A stretch of DNA of 64,000 bases from Utricularia gibba (lineage: Eukaryota > Streptophyta > Magnoliopsida > Lamiales > Lentibulariaceae), in assembly GCA_002189035.1 (NCBI GenBank), contig NEEC01000018.1, forward strand, positions 2,046,001 to 2,110,000. Direction: 5' to 3'. Positions 50,236 through 61,071 of the stretch are shown piece by piece. A program made the position numbers and the translations under genes. The notes under the pieces are model-generated. The model ran no database searches and was not told where the DNA came from. It was given only the letters and a program-made list of their open reading frames with translations. Position 1 is the stretch's first letter, and each line of letters opens with the position of its first letter.

Positions 50236-50439
50236 TAGTGATGGTAATTTTGTCTTTTTACAAAAATCAATAATTAAAGACTCTTTAGATTTTATTTTTG
50301 TAACATAAAAGTAATTCTTTTTTGAATAAAAATGGAATAATAAAAAACAAGAATTTGTTCTATTTAATTCTTTTGATAAATAGTTTTCAGAAGGAATTCC
50401 ACATTGGTACATCAGAAGCTAGGAGTACAAGCAAGCGTT

Positions 50440-51466
50440 TCAAAATCTCCCTCTGCCTCTAAAGCCGCCACCACGGCCTCGGTTGCCCCTGCCACCTCTA
50501 GGAGCACCCTTTCCTCTGCTAAATCCTCCTCCTCTTCCATCTTGTGATTGTCCCCTGCGGGAATTTCCAGAAGAACAAATCAAATGTATGTGCATGTTTG
50601 CAGCAGTAATGGCTTTGCCATTCGAATTTTTATCAGCCTCGCTTCTAAAGATTCCACTATTTACAGAAGGAACAGAGAGTCCACTGAATAGCATCAACTT
50701 TAAGCTATGCGCATTGAGTTCACAGTCACTCCAACAAGATGTAATGCTTCTGTTTCGACGTAAAGCCAAATAATTGGGGGTGGGGATACAATGCGCCTAG
50801 CAAAGGTCATGAGGCAGGAGTCCACATGCACTTCAACACAGTACGATAACATGGAGAGGTGAATCAAAATGTTTACTTGGGATGTGGAAGAAATCTAGAC
50901 AGTGGCAAAATCTTGGCGGGGTCAATGAGGAACTTGTCACCAACAGAGTACGATGTTGCAATGATACCCTCCATCATCTTAACGGAGAAGTACTGAAGAA
51001 ACCCCAAGAGGAATGAGTACTGAAGAAAGAACACTTCATCACGCATTTGAACAAACCACGAAAGGAGAATGAAATAGGTACAGTTTTAACTCACGGATTC
51101 ATTGATTGGGCCAAATATCTCATCTACTTTACCAATCTGAGTCTTGTTCTGGAGATAAATTGGTGCATTGAAGTAAGGTATTTTCTCATTGGTGAGCTTT
51201 GTGACAGCGTCGCCTTCACAAGCATGAAGAAAAGTCGAAACTTCTGCGTAGGTAACGGATACTCAGTTAAACATCAATGTGCTTTGAATCGTTTACTCAT
51301 GGAGAGATAAAGCGAGAGACCAACAACTTCGGAAGGTGGCCCTTCATCTCGAGGATGGAAACGACCGCCGGCGCTGTTTCTACCGAATCGACCTCCACCC
51401 CCTTCCACCTCCGCGTCCACCGAAATCCCGGCCACCGGAAAAACCACGACCCCTCGGCGGCCTCAT
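50440..51466 (-). CDS. GAR1: H/ACA snoRNP subunit GAR1, one frameshift
   Basis: The GAR1 subunit of box H/ACA snoRNPs, which guide rRNA pseudouridylation in the nucleolus. Exons are 51466-51321, 51243-51095, 50992-50877 and 50554-50440. The N-terminal GAR domain begins [17 protein letters not shown]. The core follows: [47 protein letters not shown] and [16 protein letters not shown]. The end is a second Gly/Arg tail ([18 protein letters not shown]). In exon 1 the frame reads GRGWRSIR and stops; removing one G from the run at 51398-51402 restores [13 protein letters not shown]. The corrected protein is 174 aa. This is the only one of the eight breaks that looks like an insertion. Confidence 0.92.
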
Positions 51467-52108
51467 ATTTTTCCCTCTCCGAACTCGAGTTCGAAAGATC
51501 ACGTGCAGAGGCTTAGGTTTTTATGCTGGGCTCGAGCAAAGGGCTGAAACCGAGTCCAACCCGCAATTCAGCATTCCAACCCAACTCGGCCACCCAGACC
51601 AGGCGCATTACGAAGTTTCTAACATGGCGGCATCAAGATCAGCAATATTATTATCAATTAGTTCCATGTTTGGTAAGAGTTGTGTCTGTTCTTTATCAGA
51701 CATTATGACGGTTTCCTGTTGCTGTAAGAGATGTTGTGATGCTGTAGGCGTTTAGTAACAACACATCCAACAGAACAAAGCGGCTATTAAACCGGCTAGC
51801 TTGTCGGTGCTCTAAAGAAAATAGCACCCAATAACTAGTGTAGGGGACCCTACGAGTTTTGCTTGCAACCCATAGGAATCAAACAACTGTGACTCGAAGC
51901 TGGCGCTAGCTAGTTTTCTTCATTATGCAGGGGTTCCCACAATGCCACAACTTTATGGGGCTGTGCCATTAATTTCAAGGATCCTTCTGCAGATGACGCA
52001 GTAGAAGTAGTAGTAATTCGTTCTTTATCTTCAGTTTCGTTAAACAAGGGACTGTCTTTATAAACTACCTGCTTCATGGGTTGTTTCACAATCTCATCAG
52101 CTACTGCA
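51467..52108. other. Divergent region between GAR1 and GASA
   Basis: Promoters of both genes should lie here. A plus-strand frame to 51755 overlaps the GAR1 exon and is an antisense shadow. No further gene is recognised. Confidence 0.6.
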
Positions 52109-52561
52109 ATGAAGAAGCTCTTGGTTCTGTTTCTGCTCAATGTGTTGATCATTCAGGTTGTTTGAGAAAAGGGTGTTTTTCCATTGTTTTCTGTGGCAGC
52201 TTTCTGATGCTAAAAGTGGAATTTTCAGGCTCATGTAGCTACATTTGAGGAGGAAGAAGCGATGGGGGGAGCTAAATCTGGAGGACTTCGTCCAATCAGT
52301 GAGAATTCTTAGATGATCTTAGGTTGAAACCATAAGAATCTGCTCGCCGGTTTCATGAAGTTTTGAGTTTTGAGTGTAGATTGCAACTTTGCTTGCTCGA
52401 GAAGATGCATCCTGTCATCAAGAGGGAAGCTTTGCAACCGGGCCTGCCTTAGCTGCTGTGCACAGTGCAATTGTGTCCCTTCAGGAACCTATGGTAACAA
52501 AGCTCAATGCCCCTGCTACGCTCAGCTCAGAACACACGGAAACAAGCTAAAGTGTCCTTGA
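52109..52561 (+). CDS. GASA/snakin cysteine-rich secreted peptide
   Basis: A gibberellin-regulated (GASA/snakin) peptide of 99 aa. Exons are 52109-52156 (signal peptide MKKLLVLFLLNVLIIQ), 52229-52298 (variable acidic pro-region) and 52380-52561 (mature domain). The mature part has the 12 conserved cysteines in family order, from CNFACSRRC through ACLSCCAQCNCVPSGTYGN to CPCYAQLRTHGNKLKCP. Members act in growth, redox and defence, and some are antimicrobial. Frame and splice sites are all intact. Expression is often hormone-responsive, but I see no diagnostic element here. Confidence 0.95.
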
Positions 52562-52649
52562 TAATCAAGTAATGTTTTGTTTTGAACTTCAATCCCTGTG
52601 TTGAATTCAAAAGAATGTTCTTCTTCTGCTTTATCCAAATCCAGTTTAC

Positions 52650-53304
52650 TTAAAGACGACTGACGGCATCTATGAAATCAACATAAATGTAACAAGAAGA
52701 GAATCTGCAACTTGAAGCCTTACCCAACATCCAGTCCATGGTGACAGTCTCCCTTGCTGTCATTTTTATATCCCAAAACTCTTGGATTTCTAAAAGAATG
52801 TTTCGCAGTGATTTCTCATTGCCTTTCCAATATCTGTACATTTGCAATCACCTCATTATACAGATTTGATCCATGTACTTGAGGGAATTTCTTAAGAGGC
52901 ATGCTAAGATCATCAAGGCTAAGATCAGGCACTTGCCATTTCCTCTCTTCACCTCAATAACGCGAATGAATAACCTAAGAACTTGCTAAGAACATTTTCT
53001 TGTACATTCTTTATTTCATGACCGTAAGAAGACTGAAGACAGACCTTTCCCGCAAGTTCTCATATCGTCTTCACCAACAATTGCATCTTGAATCCCATCA
53101 GCAGAATTGAACTTCAGGTTTCTAAATAGCCTAAGTCTTTCAGGATCAGGGCTGCGGTAGAATCAACAAAACACATGTTTCTTGATCTGCGGAAGTTACG
53201 AGAGCATGAATCATTTGATGGAAAAAGAAACAAGGGACTCCCACATAAGAAATGGAGATGCTTTCAAGTATCAGAGCAGGTGAAGCTACAATGTTCGCCG
53301 CCAT
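52650..53304 (-). CDS. Unrecognised multi-exon gene
   Basis: A short gene that I do not recognise. A start at 53304 gives MAANIVASPALILES. Later exons are supported by splice signals: 53151-53045 (PDPERLRLFRNLKFNS, then DAIVGEDDMR), 52952 to about 52840 (EERKWQVPDLSLDDLSMPLK) and on to about 52727 (YWKGNEKSLRNILLEIQEFW, then TVTMDWML). A last exon ends DAVSRL at 52650. The join near 52840 needs a frame change, and the first exon does not join in phase, so the model is incomplete. It is acidic-basic mixed and looks protein-coding. It ends 88 bp from the GASA stop, tail-to-tail. Confidence 0.45.
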
Positions 53305-55742
53305 CTCTGAGTTGCTGATATCACCGGAAATCGATCGATGATAAACCCCCTTCAGATTCAGGCATTTATTCAAGGGAATGCAGCGTGACCTGTTTCACTT
53401 GACGGAGCCATTTTGTGTACATAAAAATGCCCAATCTTCTCCAAGAAAAGCCCTTAGAATGGTATTTGGGTATTCAAAAAGCCCAATCTTTTGCTGGGGA
53501 AACGAAGCACACCCCCGTAACTCAATTCTGACTTCTCATTTTCATGCGTTAATTTGTACTGGAATTACCGATTTCATCCGACAAATTGGGTAGAAAAGCG
53601 AAAGATACCCTCGGATTGCAAGGCGAAGCCGCTCTTCTTTCATGTCTTCTCATTTTCATGTGTTATCATTTCTATGGTTTACTTGGATTTGGTGAATCTG
53701 AATTACTCTTCTTTGACCCAAAGTTTGCATCTTTTTTTTTCTGTATTCGTAGAATCCCGCTTGCTGGGTCTCTTCCAAAGTTTCCAATCGAGTGGGTTGC
53801 CCTGTGTCTTTTGGTCATGTTCAATTCGGTTCTTTGAATGTAAAAAGCATGACATTGCTGTAGAAGATACGTACTGAAACCGTTCATATCAGTGAAGTAC
53901 AAATGTTTCAGACAGATTTAACGGGCAAGCAAGAGCATGATTTGAATGCTGGGGTTGTTCCTTGATCAGCGGCATATATGCTGACGCTAACAAAGGAATT
54001 CGCAGGGAAGGTTTCCGAAGGTGTGGGCAGTTGTGAATGCAATGAGGAACAATGGAATCACATTGCTTCTTGAGAATAATGGCAGCAGTCCATTCAAGAC
54101 AGTCGTACATGAAAGCTGAGATGAATGCATTCATCAGCATGAGACCAATCCTTTTACTGGCATCATGAGGCATAGCAGCAGCAACTATCCTATCAGATTT
54201 TTGGAAATATTACTGTAGTGTGCTATATGGAACAGGCCAGTTCAGGCCATTTCTAATGTAATGACCCCTGCCTTTTACTTCAACTGTGGAGGAGTTTGTA
54301 TGTGCATGATTTGTTAGAAATCTTGTTAATGGATAATAAGAGATCTCCTCTTTAGCAGCAGCAAGACCAAAGTGGGTGGCAGTCATGATGAATCCATAGA
54401 AAGGATGATCATAAAGCGATGGTAGGCAGGGAACACCATAGATTTCTAGAAATGCATGGAGCTGGTCATCTTAGCTGGACATGTTTCTTTTCTCCTTTTT
54501 CCATGAATGCTGTTGTTCGTTCTTTTAAGCCAGCATTCAATGAGCAGCTTCTTCCCTTCCCTTCCCTTCCCACCCTTGCAGGGATCAACAAAGCAACGCA
54601 CATTGTTCCTCTCTTTTGTAGGCTAGCTAGAAAGGTCAATGATGAGAGAGCTCGCAGCCATTTGGTGATTTGATCGCAGAGGTGGAATATTAATAAGTGT
54701 TCATGAGCTGGATCTGCGAAACAAAAGCTAAAGAAAAGGCTGAAAAAGATGAATGGGAATCCTTATTTTTGGATGCTTCCCAAATTTGAAAACTAGCTGA
54801 GCTGAGAGAGAGCGTGGCACGAGAAGGAGGGGGAGGTGGTGGTTATAATTGCCTGCTTGTGATCAGACAACACACATGTCTATAAAGTTGGGCTACTGCT
54901 GCCGACTTGAAACGACATGTTGAAGCAATTCGTACCACCCCCCATTTATTGTTAATCATACTTCCCTTCCCTCGCACTGTTCTTTAGCCACAACCCTTTC
55001 CTCCAGACACCACCATACCATTATTGCATTGCATTGCAAGCTCCAGACGTATGTTTTCAAAAGCATGAATACACTCCATTGTAGGAGGAGGAGGATGTGG
55101 GGCGTTCCATGGTTCACTGGGGGAGATGCCCTTTTTCCAGAATGCTCTCGATCGCCTTCCCACCTTTGCAGGGAACAAGCATCATTGCCGCCAATTCCCA
55201 ACACACACACACCCACACCCACACCCACCACCAACTTCTCATACTCCACAATGGCACCGGAGAAATGACTACGTGTGCAAATTCATATGCTCCAGTGAGT
55301 CGATGAATCCAACACCAACAGCCCTCGTCGTTCCCAACACAATGCATGCTTGAAACACATTTAAAAATGTAGTCTTTTTGAAGTACAAAACATTTCTTCT
55401 TTGGAAGTTAAAGCAATACCAAATAAGGACTTTAATTTTTTTAATTTTTTTTATATTAATTTAAATTCAAATCAATTTACTATAAAAAGGGATTCAGCTC
55501 AAAATCATGACTATATAAAAAAATAGATTACATTTGATTTTAAAAACGATATAATTCTAAATTTAATTTATTAAAATATTGGATTTTACATGGACTAATA
55601 AAGAAAATTCAAAAAGATGTTGGGGTTGAATGTAATATACACATTTTACATGCATTTACAACCTGATGATGGACAGCATTACATTAAATATACCAGATTT
55701 TTGGAATATTTTTATGAAATAATTAAATTTTGTTGTCTCTAT
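53305..55742. other. Intergenic with a CA-rich microsatellite
   Basis: No gene is recognised. A plus frame at 53586-53837 is hydrophobic but has no ATG. A CA/CCCACA-rich tract lies at about 55201-55230. The part 55430-55740 is AT-rich and leads into the next promoter. Confidence 0.55.
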
Positions 55743-55750
55743 TTATATAG
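55743..55750 (+). promoter_or_regulatory. TATA box of the BYPASS1-like gene
   Basis: TTATATAG about 80 bp upstream of the start codon, in an otherwise AT-rich promoter. This is a good position for a short leader. Confidence 0.4.
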
Positions 55751-55825
55751 CACTCATCTCCCCATTTGCTGTCCGCCCTCAGTCAGTCCCTGTGCCTTTC
55801 TTCTCTTCTTCCTTGTCTGAGTGCA

Positions 55826-56763
55826 ATGGATCCTTCCTCTGCCAACTCCGTCAACAGCTTCTACGCCTTCCTCACCCGCGGCATCGATGAGCTGGAACGC
55901 GTATTCGTCTCCAGCAACGTGATGTCGCTCCAATTCCTGCAACGGGTTCTGTCATTGCTGAGGTCATTCCATTCCCAGCTTCTGCTTCTGGTGCAGAAAC
56001 TCCGTCTCCCCGTCGGCGAAAAATGGCTGGACGAGTACATGGACGAGAGCTCCAAGCTTTGGGATGTTTGCCATGTCGTCAAGGCTGGAGTTTCATCCAT
56101 GGAGAACTACTACTCCACCGGCCTTCTCATGTCCTCGTCCCTGGATGGCAATCGCCGCCTCAGCTCGCAGCTTTCTCGTCAGGTTATGCGGGCGATATCG
56201 GGATGCCGGAGGGAAGCGGTCGGACTGGAAGAAGAGAACAGGGCGTTGATGGAAACGAGGATCGGGGACTTGTCCCTTGGACTCGGAGAAAAGGTGATGG
56301 TCGAATCGAAACTGAACGCGTTCAGTGGCTTCAGGGGAGTTCTGTATGCGATGAGGAACGTGAGTTCGCTTTTGATGACCATCCTTCTTCAGGGACTGGT
56401 CTGGTCGGACCCCGACTTCGCGTCGCCGGCGACGAGGGGTGCCTGTTTTTCGGATCCGGGTTCATGATCTCGACGGCGAGATTGCAGCGGCGAGTGGCGG
56501 CGCAGATTTCAGGGCGAAGCGGGATCATGCTGTACGAATTCAGACGGTCGAGGGAAGCGATGGAGGAGCTGAGGGAAGAACTGGAGCACGCAAACGTGGA
56601 CAGGGAGACGGAAGGCGCCATTAGAGAAAGACTAGAAGAACTCAAGAACTGCTTCGGCGCTCTGAGAGCTGGGCTAGAGAACTTGATCGGCGACATCGAT
56701 GACTTCTTCGATGAAATAGTTGACGGAAGGAAGAAGCTCTCTGACTTCTGTACCCACCGGTGA
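55826..56763 (+). CDS. BYPASS1-like protein, one frameshift
   Basis: A plant-specific BPS1-like protein (ROH1/DUF793 relatives). BPS1 limits a root-derived mobile signal; the role of this branch is unclear. The single exon begins [16 protein letters not shown]. It contains [45 protein letters not shown] and [20 protein letters not shown] with a hydrophobic stretch. The first frame stops at 56467. Family sequence then resumes in another frame: [40 protein letters not shown], ending SDFCTHR. Adding one T to the run at 56446-56450 joins the halves as GACFFGSGFM and gives 312 aa. The rest is undamaged, so an assembly indel is likely. Confidence 0.88.
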
Positions 56764-57490
56764 AGAAGACAATCGAAGCATCCATTCCATTCCACCCCTT
56801 CGTGGAAAAAAAATAATAAAATCAAAATTTTTGAGTCGGTTCCAATTCTAGTTTCACATATATATCCATGTGAAATTGTATTATTTTAATTTCAAATATA
56901 TATAATTTAACTCAGTCTTTTGTGTAAATTGAAGAAAGTAGGGGGGTTTTGTGCAATAAGTGGAAAAGATGATTAAACTTGTAAGAAGGCAGCGACCATA
57001 AAAGCGACAACCTTTTGAGTGCGTGTCTTCCAAATCAAGAAAGCAAGCGCGATTTAAAAGCCAGCAAACTTGCGGCTATTGCTTAAAAGAGATCCCTTGT
57101 CTTGTCCTGTTCACATCTCCACCATGTTCTCCTCCCGCCGACAACATGTCCGCACAGACACCCAGTCACCTCACCTCGCCGTCCCGGTGCTCCATAACGG
57201 TTTCCGCCGTTAAGCAGCGCCGCCGACCGTACTGTTACAGAAGATGGGGACGGCCCATTGCTCACAGCCCGGTACGGGCTTTGAAATGGCCCAGTCGCAT
57301 GGGGTGGTAAATTTGCACATTTGATGTTTATTTTATTTGAAAAATCACGTTATGTGGAAAGCATCCACGTTACAGAGCGCGAGCCCATGTTTCTACTTCG
57401 CCCTGGCCATGAACGCAGGCCGCCAGGGAGAACAACGCACAGAAACACAGGCTTTTCTTTCCTTCTCCATACATCGTCGCGTTTTGGGAC
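56764..57490. other. Shared 3' region of two convergent genes
   Basis: No gene is recognised. A frame at 57023-57310 has no family signature. Confidence 0.6.
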
Positions 57491-58536
57491 TCACATGGAC
57501 CACCGGCGAAGCCTTCCGACGACGTGGGGCGCCTCCGGCTCCGAACCGTTGCGGGGCGGGTCGAAGACGACCGGCAAGAAATCAAGCTTGTCGCATTCGA
57601 AGACGGACTCCTGGAACCTTTTCACCAGCCGAGGCTTCCCCTGAAAATCAATCTTTGGTACAACCAATATTCCAAAAGGATATGTAGTACAGGTTACTGC
57701 TTGATCATGGTACCTGAATCCTTGCCCAAGTGGCCTCGCAAACTTTCTTGGACCGGATGAAACAGCCCTTCTGAATTCCGATCTCCTCCCATTTGGAGTT
57801 CTGCACAAGACCCATGAATTTCTTTGCTGCCGCCGTGGTGGTGAAGTTCACAAATGCGTAGCCCAGATTATCTTCCCTTCTAGAAAGATCAAGATCAACT
57901 CCAATCAACCACACTAATCACAGACGACAAAATCGATGACTGTGACATTAATTACCCAAAATCCATTGGTAGGTAGAAGAAATCGTACTCCAAGCCATGT
58001 CCATTGCAGTATTCATCAAGGAAGGCCAGCATGAAGTCCCTCCTGCAAAGAAACAACGCCAAACTTCTGTAAAAGAACCAATTTTCTGCAGTTAACTCCA
58101 CTGAAGCTGGTGTCTTCTACAGTTAAACAAGGCACATTGAATGCATGTCGCAGAACCTCAGCTTATTGGGAATGTTCTTTATCATAACAGTAGTCTTTAG
58201 CGTCTCCTCAACAGCAGCACAAATCCCTTTACAACTCTTCCTCTTCTTGGTCGGCTTCTTCACCTTCTCAGACGTAACCAAACAGCCGCTCTCAGCATTG
58301 TCTTCGAAGTGTTCGATTACTGGGTAATTTGAAAAGGCGGAGCTGCTGTCGTAGCAGTAGTAGTAGTAGTAAAAATAATAGTAACAGTTAGCGGTGGAAA
58401 GAGGAGTCGGCAATGGGAGAATCGGGTAGCCGAAAGTGTAATGCGGGGTTGCAGGAGCTGAAAAAGGAACCCATTCTCGAGCAAACGGGTTGAGAATCGT
58501 GCAGAGAGATGATGAGGAAGAAGAAGAAGAGTTCAT
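57491..58536 (-). CDS. MEI2-like C-terminal RRM protein (MCT type)
   Basis: A short MEI2-like RNA-binding protein carrying only the C-terminal RRM (RRM3), as in MCT1/MCT2 and terminal-ear-like relatives. Exons 58536-58157, 58042-57956, 57879-57714 and 57640-57491 give 260 aa. The N-terminus is serine-rich with a run of tyrosines encoded by a GTA/TAG-type microsatellite. The RRM starts TTVMIKNIPNKLRRDFMLAF (RNP2), continues EYCNGHGLEYDFFYLPMDFG and NLGYAFVNFT (RNP1), and then CEATWARIQGKPRLVKRFQ, the extension specific to MEI2-type RRMs. The frame is intact. MEI2-like proteins act in meiosis and development; for this short type the role is little known. Confidence 0.92.
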
Positions 58537-58848
58537 CGTGAAGCTCAGGGGGGCGAAGAGGAAACAGAGATCACGATGATGATATAAAGGGGGAGGAGGA
58601 GTGGGGAGTTTGTGATTGGATTGATTGATGTGAAAAGCAGGAAGAAATTCGAGAAGTGTAATAATTGAACCGCTGCACGTTAACTGGCACAGGACAACGG
58701 CGAGATCTTTAGGCGGCGCAGCGGGGGAATGACAGAATGGACAGCAGCAAAATTCGTGTACCTATCCAATCATTGCGCTGCCAAAATATTTTTGTCGTTC
58801 AGTCTGTATTTGTATTTCAAAATATATCAGAAGTCTCATTCCATCCAA
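58537..58848. other. Promoter of the MEI2-like gene
   Basis: The stretch contains the leader and promoter of the MEI2-like gene. Nothing else is seen before the tRNA. Confidence 0.6.
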
Positions 58849-58929
58849 GTTGAGTTGGCCGAGTTGGTCTAAGGCGCCAGATTAAGGTTCTGGTCCGAAA
58901 GGGCGTGGGTTCGAATCCCACACTCAACA
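58849..58929 (+). tRNA. tRNA-Leu (AAG)
   Basis: 81 nt with a long variable arm. The acceptor stem GTTGAGT pairs with ACTCAAC, and the discriminator base is A. The D-arm GGCCGAGTTGGTCTAAGGC, anticodon loop TTAAGGT (anticodon AAG), variable arm and T-arm GGTTCGAATCC are complete. No intron is present. Confidence 0.95.
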
Positions 58930-59210
58930 GACAGTTCATTTTTAATTTTGCCGAATTGTGGTGTCCAAGACGGTGATCATTTAACAATCGAAATTTGTAC
59001 GTTTGCGTGGAGAACTACCAATGAAATGCAGTATGCACTGAAGCGGGAACTTCAGCCAGGACCCATGTGAATGCTAAGCAATCTCAATCACAATCATTAA
59101 CAGAAGTGAGTTATATATGTACTACAGGAAGCTTGCTTTGCTTCACATTTGCAACACTTTTGAGTATCTTCATTCTTCTCCAATGTTATCAGCCTCAAAC
59201 ATCTTCTTTC

Positions 59211-61071
59211 TCACACAGAAGCTCCATCGTAAGAGCCCAACAAGCTTATAATATGCTGGTAGATCTTAATCCCCTCCAGGTAAACACTGTCACTCAGGAA
59301 CTGTTGAGAGCAGAAGCAGATATCTGAATTATGCTCAACTTGGCAGATCTATAGAAGATATCATCTGTTTGGTGAGTTACCTCATTGTGATCATGAAGAA
59401 GAATTGGGGTGTTTCTCATCGGGGAAAACCCCAGACATGGAATTCCCAAGTGTCTGATGTATCGTGCATCGGTTGTCGAGGGCAAGATCTCTGGAGTAGC
59501 AAGTTTCCCACCTGCTTCAACAATAGCTTTTCTGAATAAGGCCCACCACGGATTGGTATCATTAGTTGCAGTCATCAGAGGCTGGCCATGGACATCCCGG
59601 AGAGGACCCTTTTCTGTAATCTGCCACAGGTTTAAAGCCAATCCCTTAAGCCTTTTCAGGTAAATGGGATTGCTGGAATTCAAGTGCAGCATATCAAATG
59701 AAGAAAGGAATCAGATTAAGTAAGGCTAATTAATCATCTAGAGCTACCCCACTAAAGGCACCATTATTCTTTTCTAAACACTATAATAATGCACTGGGGT
59801 CGCTAGTATCAGAAAATGAAGTATTTTAAGCTATCCAAGCAGTAGCATCTTCAGACTTCAAACAGTTCAGCCTTTTCTGGTTCCTTGCAATTCTAAGTTT
59901 TGGAAAACATGTCATCCACTGAAGTAAGCCTGACATAGCACTTCCTTACCTGATACGTCATGTTCCTCCATGCTGGTGCCCACTCCTCTATAATTCTCTG
60001 CCTCACGCTGTTGGGATCCGCCGTTGGTGGCAACCGTATATCGAATCCGGCCTCGGCCTCTGATGGTTGAATATTCATGACGAATCCCTAGTGCCAATCA
60101 AACTCAATCAGTCGTTTGCAAACCCACAAGCTCGGATCATCAAATCAAACAACTTCACAAAAAGAAAAAAAAAAAAAAAAACTCACGGTGGGAGATGGAA
60201 CCCCAGCTTTTATGTATACAGGATTAACAGAAATAACCTCAGAGGTTGCAAATAGTCCTGCTTTAACAACATCAAAAGCATTCTCCCTGAACTTCATTAT
60301 AACCTCCACGCTCTTCATCAGATTCTCTACAGCACTGTCATCATACATTCTTGATCCATGCCCAGGATTTCCTCTAGATTTGATGACTAAATTCCATGGT
60401 GATCGATCAGCGTAAAACACCCTAAATTCATCATTCACGGAGGCCTGGCCTTCGTCCAAAACAAACCCAACATTCAATTCGTGAAACTCTTTGCTCTTAA
60501 CAAACTTAGCCATCCCATCAAACCCTCCAACCTCCTCATCAGGCACAAAAGAGATATGCACATTTCTCAACGGCTTGTAATCAAAATCACTTATTAACCT
60601 GTTGATAGCTTCCAAATACTGAATGCCTATGCATTTGTCATCCTGAGCTCCACGGGCGTAGATTTTGCCATCATCAGAAATTTGCGCTTCAAACGGGTCG
60701 TATAACCATTTCGAAGGCTCTGCAGGGACGGAATCGAGGTGCGAATTGAGGAGAAGCGAAGGGAGCGTGGGGTTCGAACCAAGCCAGGTGATAAGGAGGA
60801 GCGGTTTATCCGGAGTCGTGAGGTATAGAGTTCGAGCCTTGAGAGCGGGAATCGTAGCGACGAATTCCGTAAGATAATTGACGGCGTGGGCATACTCCGG
60901 CCTGGGATGAGCAGTGTTGATTTTTAGGTAGCTTCTGAAACGATCTATGGATTTCAATCTCTGATCAGCTTGATTTCCTCCACCATGTGCAAGTAAAAGG
61001 CATGGCGAGATACCAGCGAAGATGAAGATGACGGCGGTGATCAGCGGCCGCCGGTGGCGGCAGAGAGCCAT
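59211..61071 (-). CDS. Aminoacylase-1-like M20 peptidase
   Basis: An M20-family zinc amidohydrolase related to aminoacylase-1, which deacylates N-acyl amino acids. Exons 61071-60187, 60087-59950, 59620-59381 and 59300-59211 give 450 aa. A hydrophobic N-terminus (PLITAVIFIFAGISPCLLLA) suggests a signal peptide or anchor, so the enzyme probably enters the secretory pathway. Metal and catalytic residues are all present: NSHLDSVP, ARGAQDDK, FVPDEEVGG, VLDEGQ and the late LLHDHNE. The dimerisation part has GNPGHGSRMYDDSAVENL. The last exon (FLSDSVYLEGIKIYQHIISL) is short and sits beyond a decoy stop. An upstream in-frame ATG exists at 61143, but the start at 61071 puts the signal peptide at the N-terminus. 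Confidence 0.93.

Noticed and set aside
50131-50412. Minus-strand open frame of 93 codons
   Set aside because: It runs through the tRNA-Lys gene and the GAR1 3' flank; the recognisable part is just translated tRNA sequence.
53586-53837. Hydrophobic open frame, possible small membrane protein
   Set aside because: No ATG in frame, and a competing frame on the same strand is equally open.
54370-54700. Possible microRNA precursor
   Set aside because: I looked for known plant miRNA sequences and a matching arm and saw neither.
59294-59692. Aminoacylase ending at HQTDDIFY...LNSS
   Set aside because: That end is intron read-through; a splice from 59381 to 59300 gives the family's true C-terminus.
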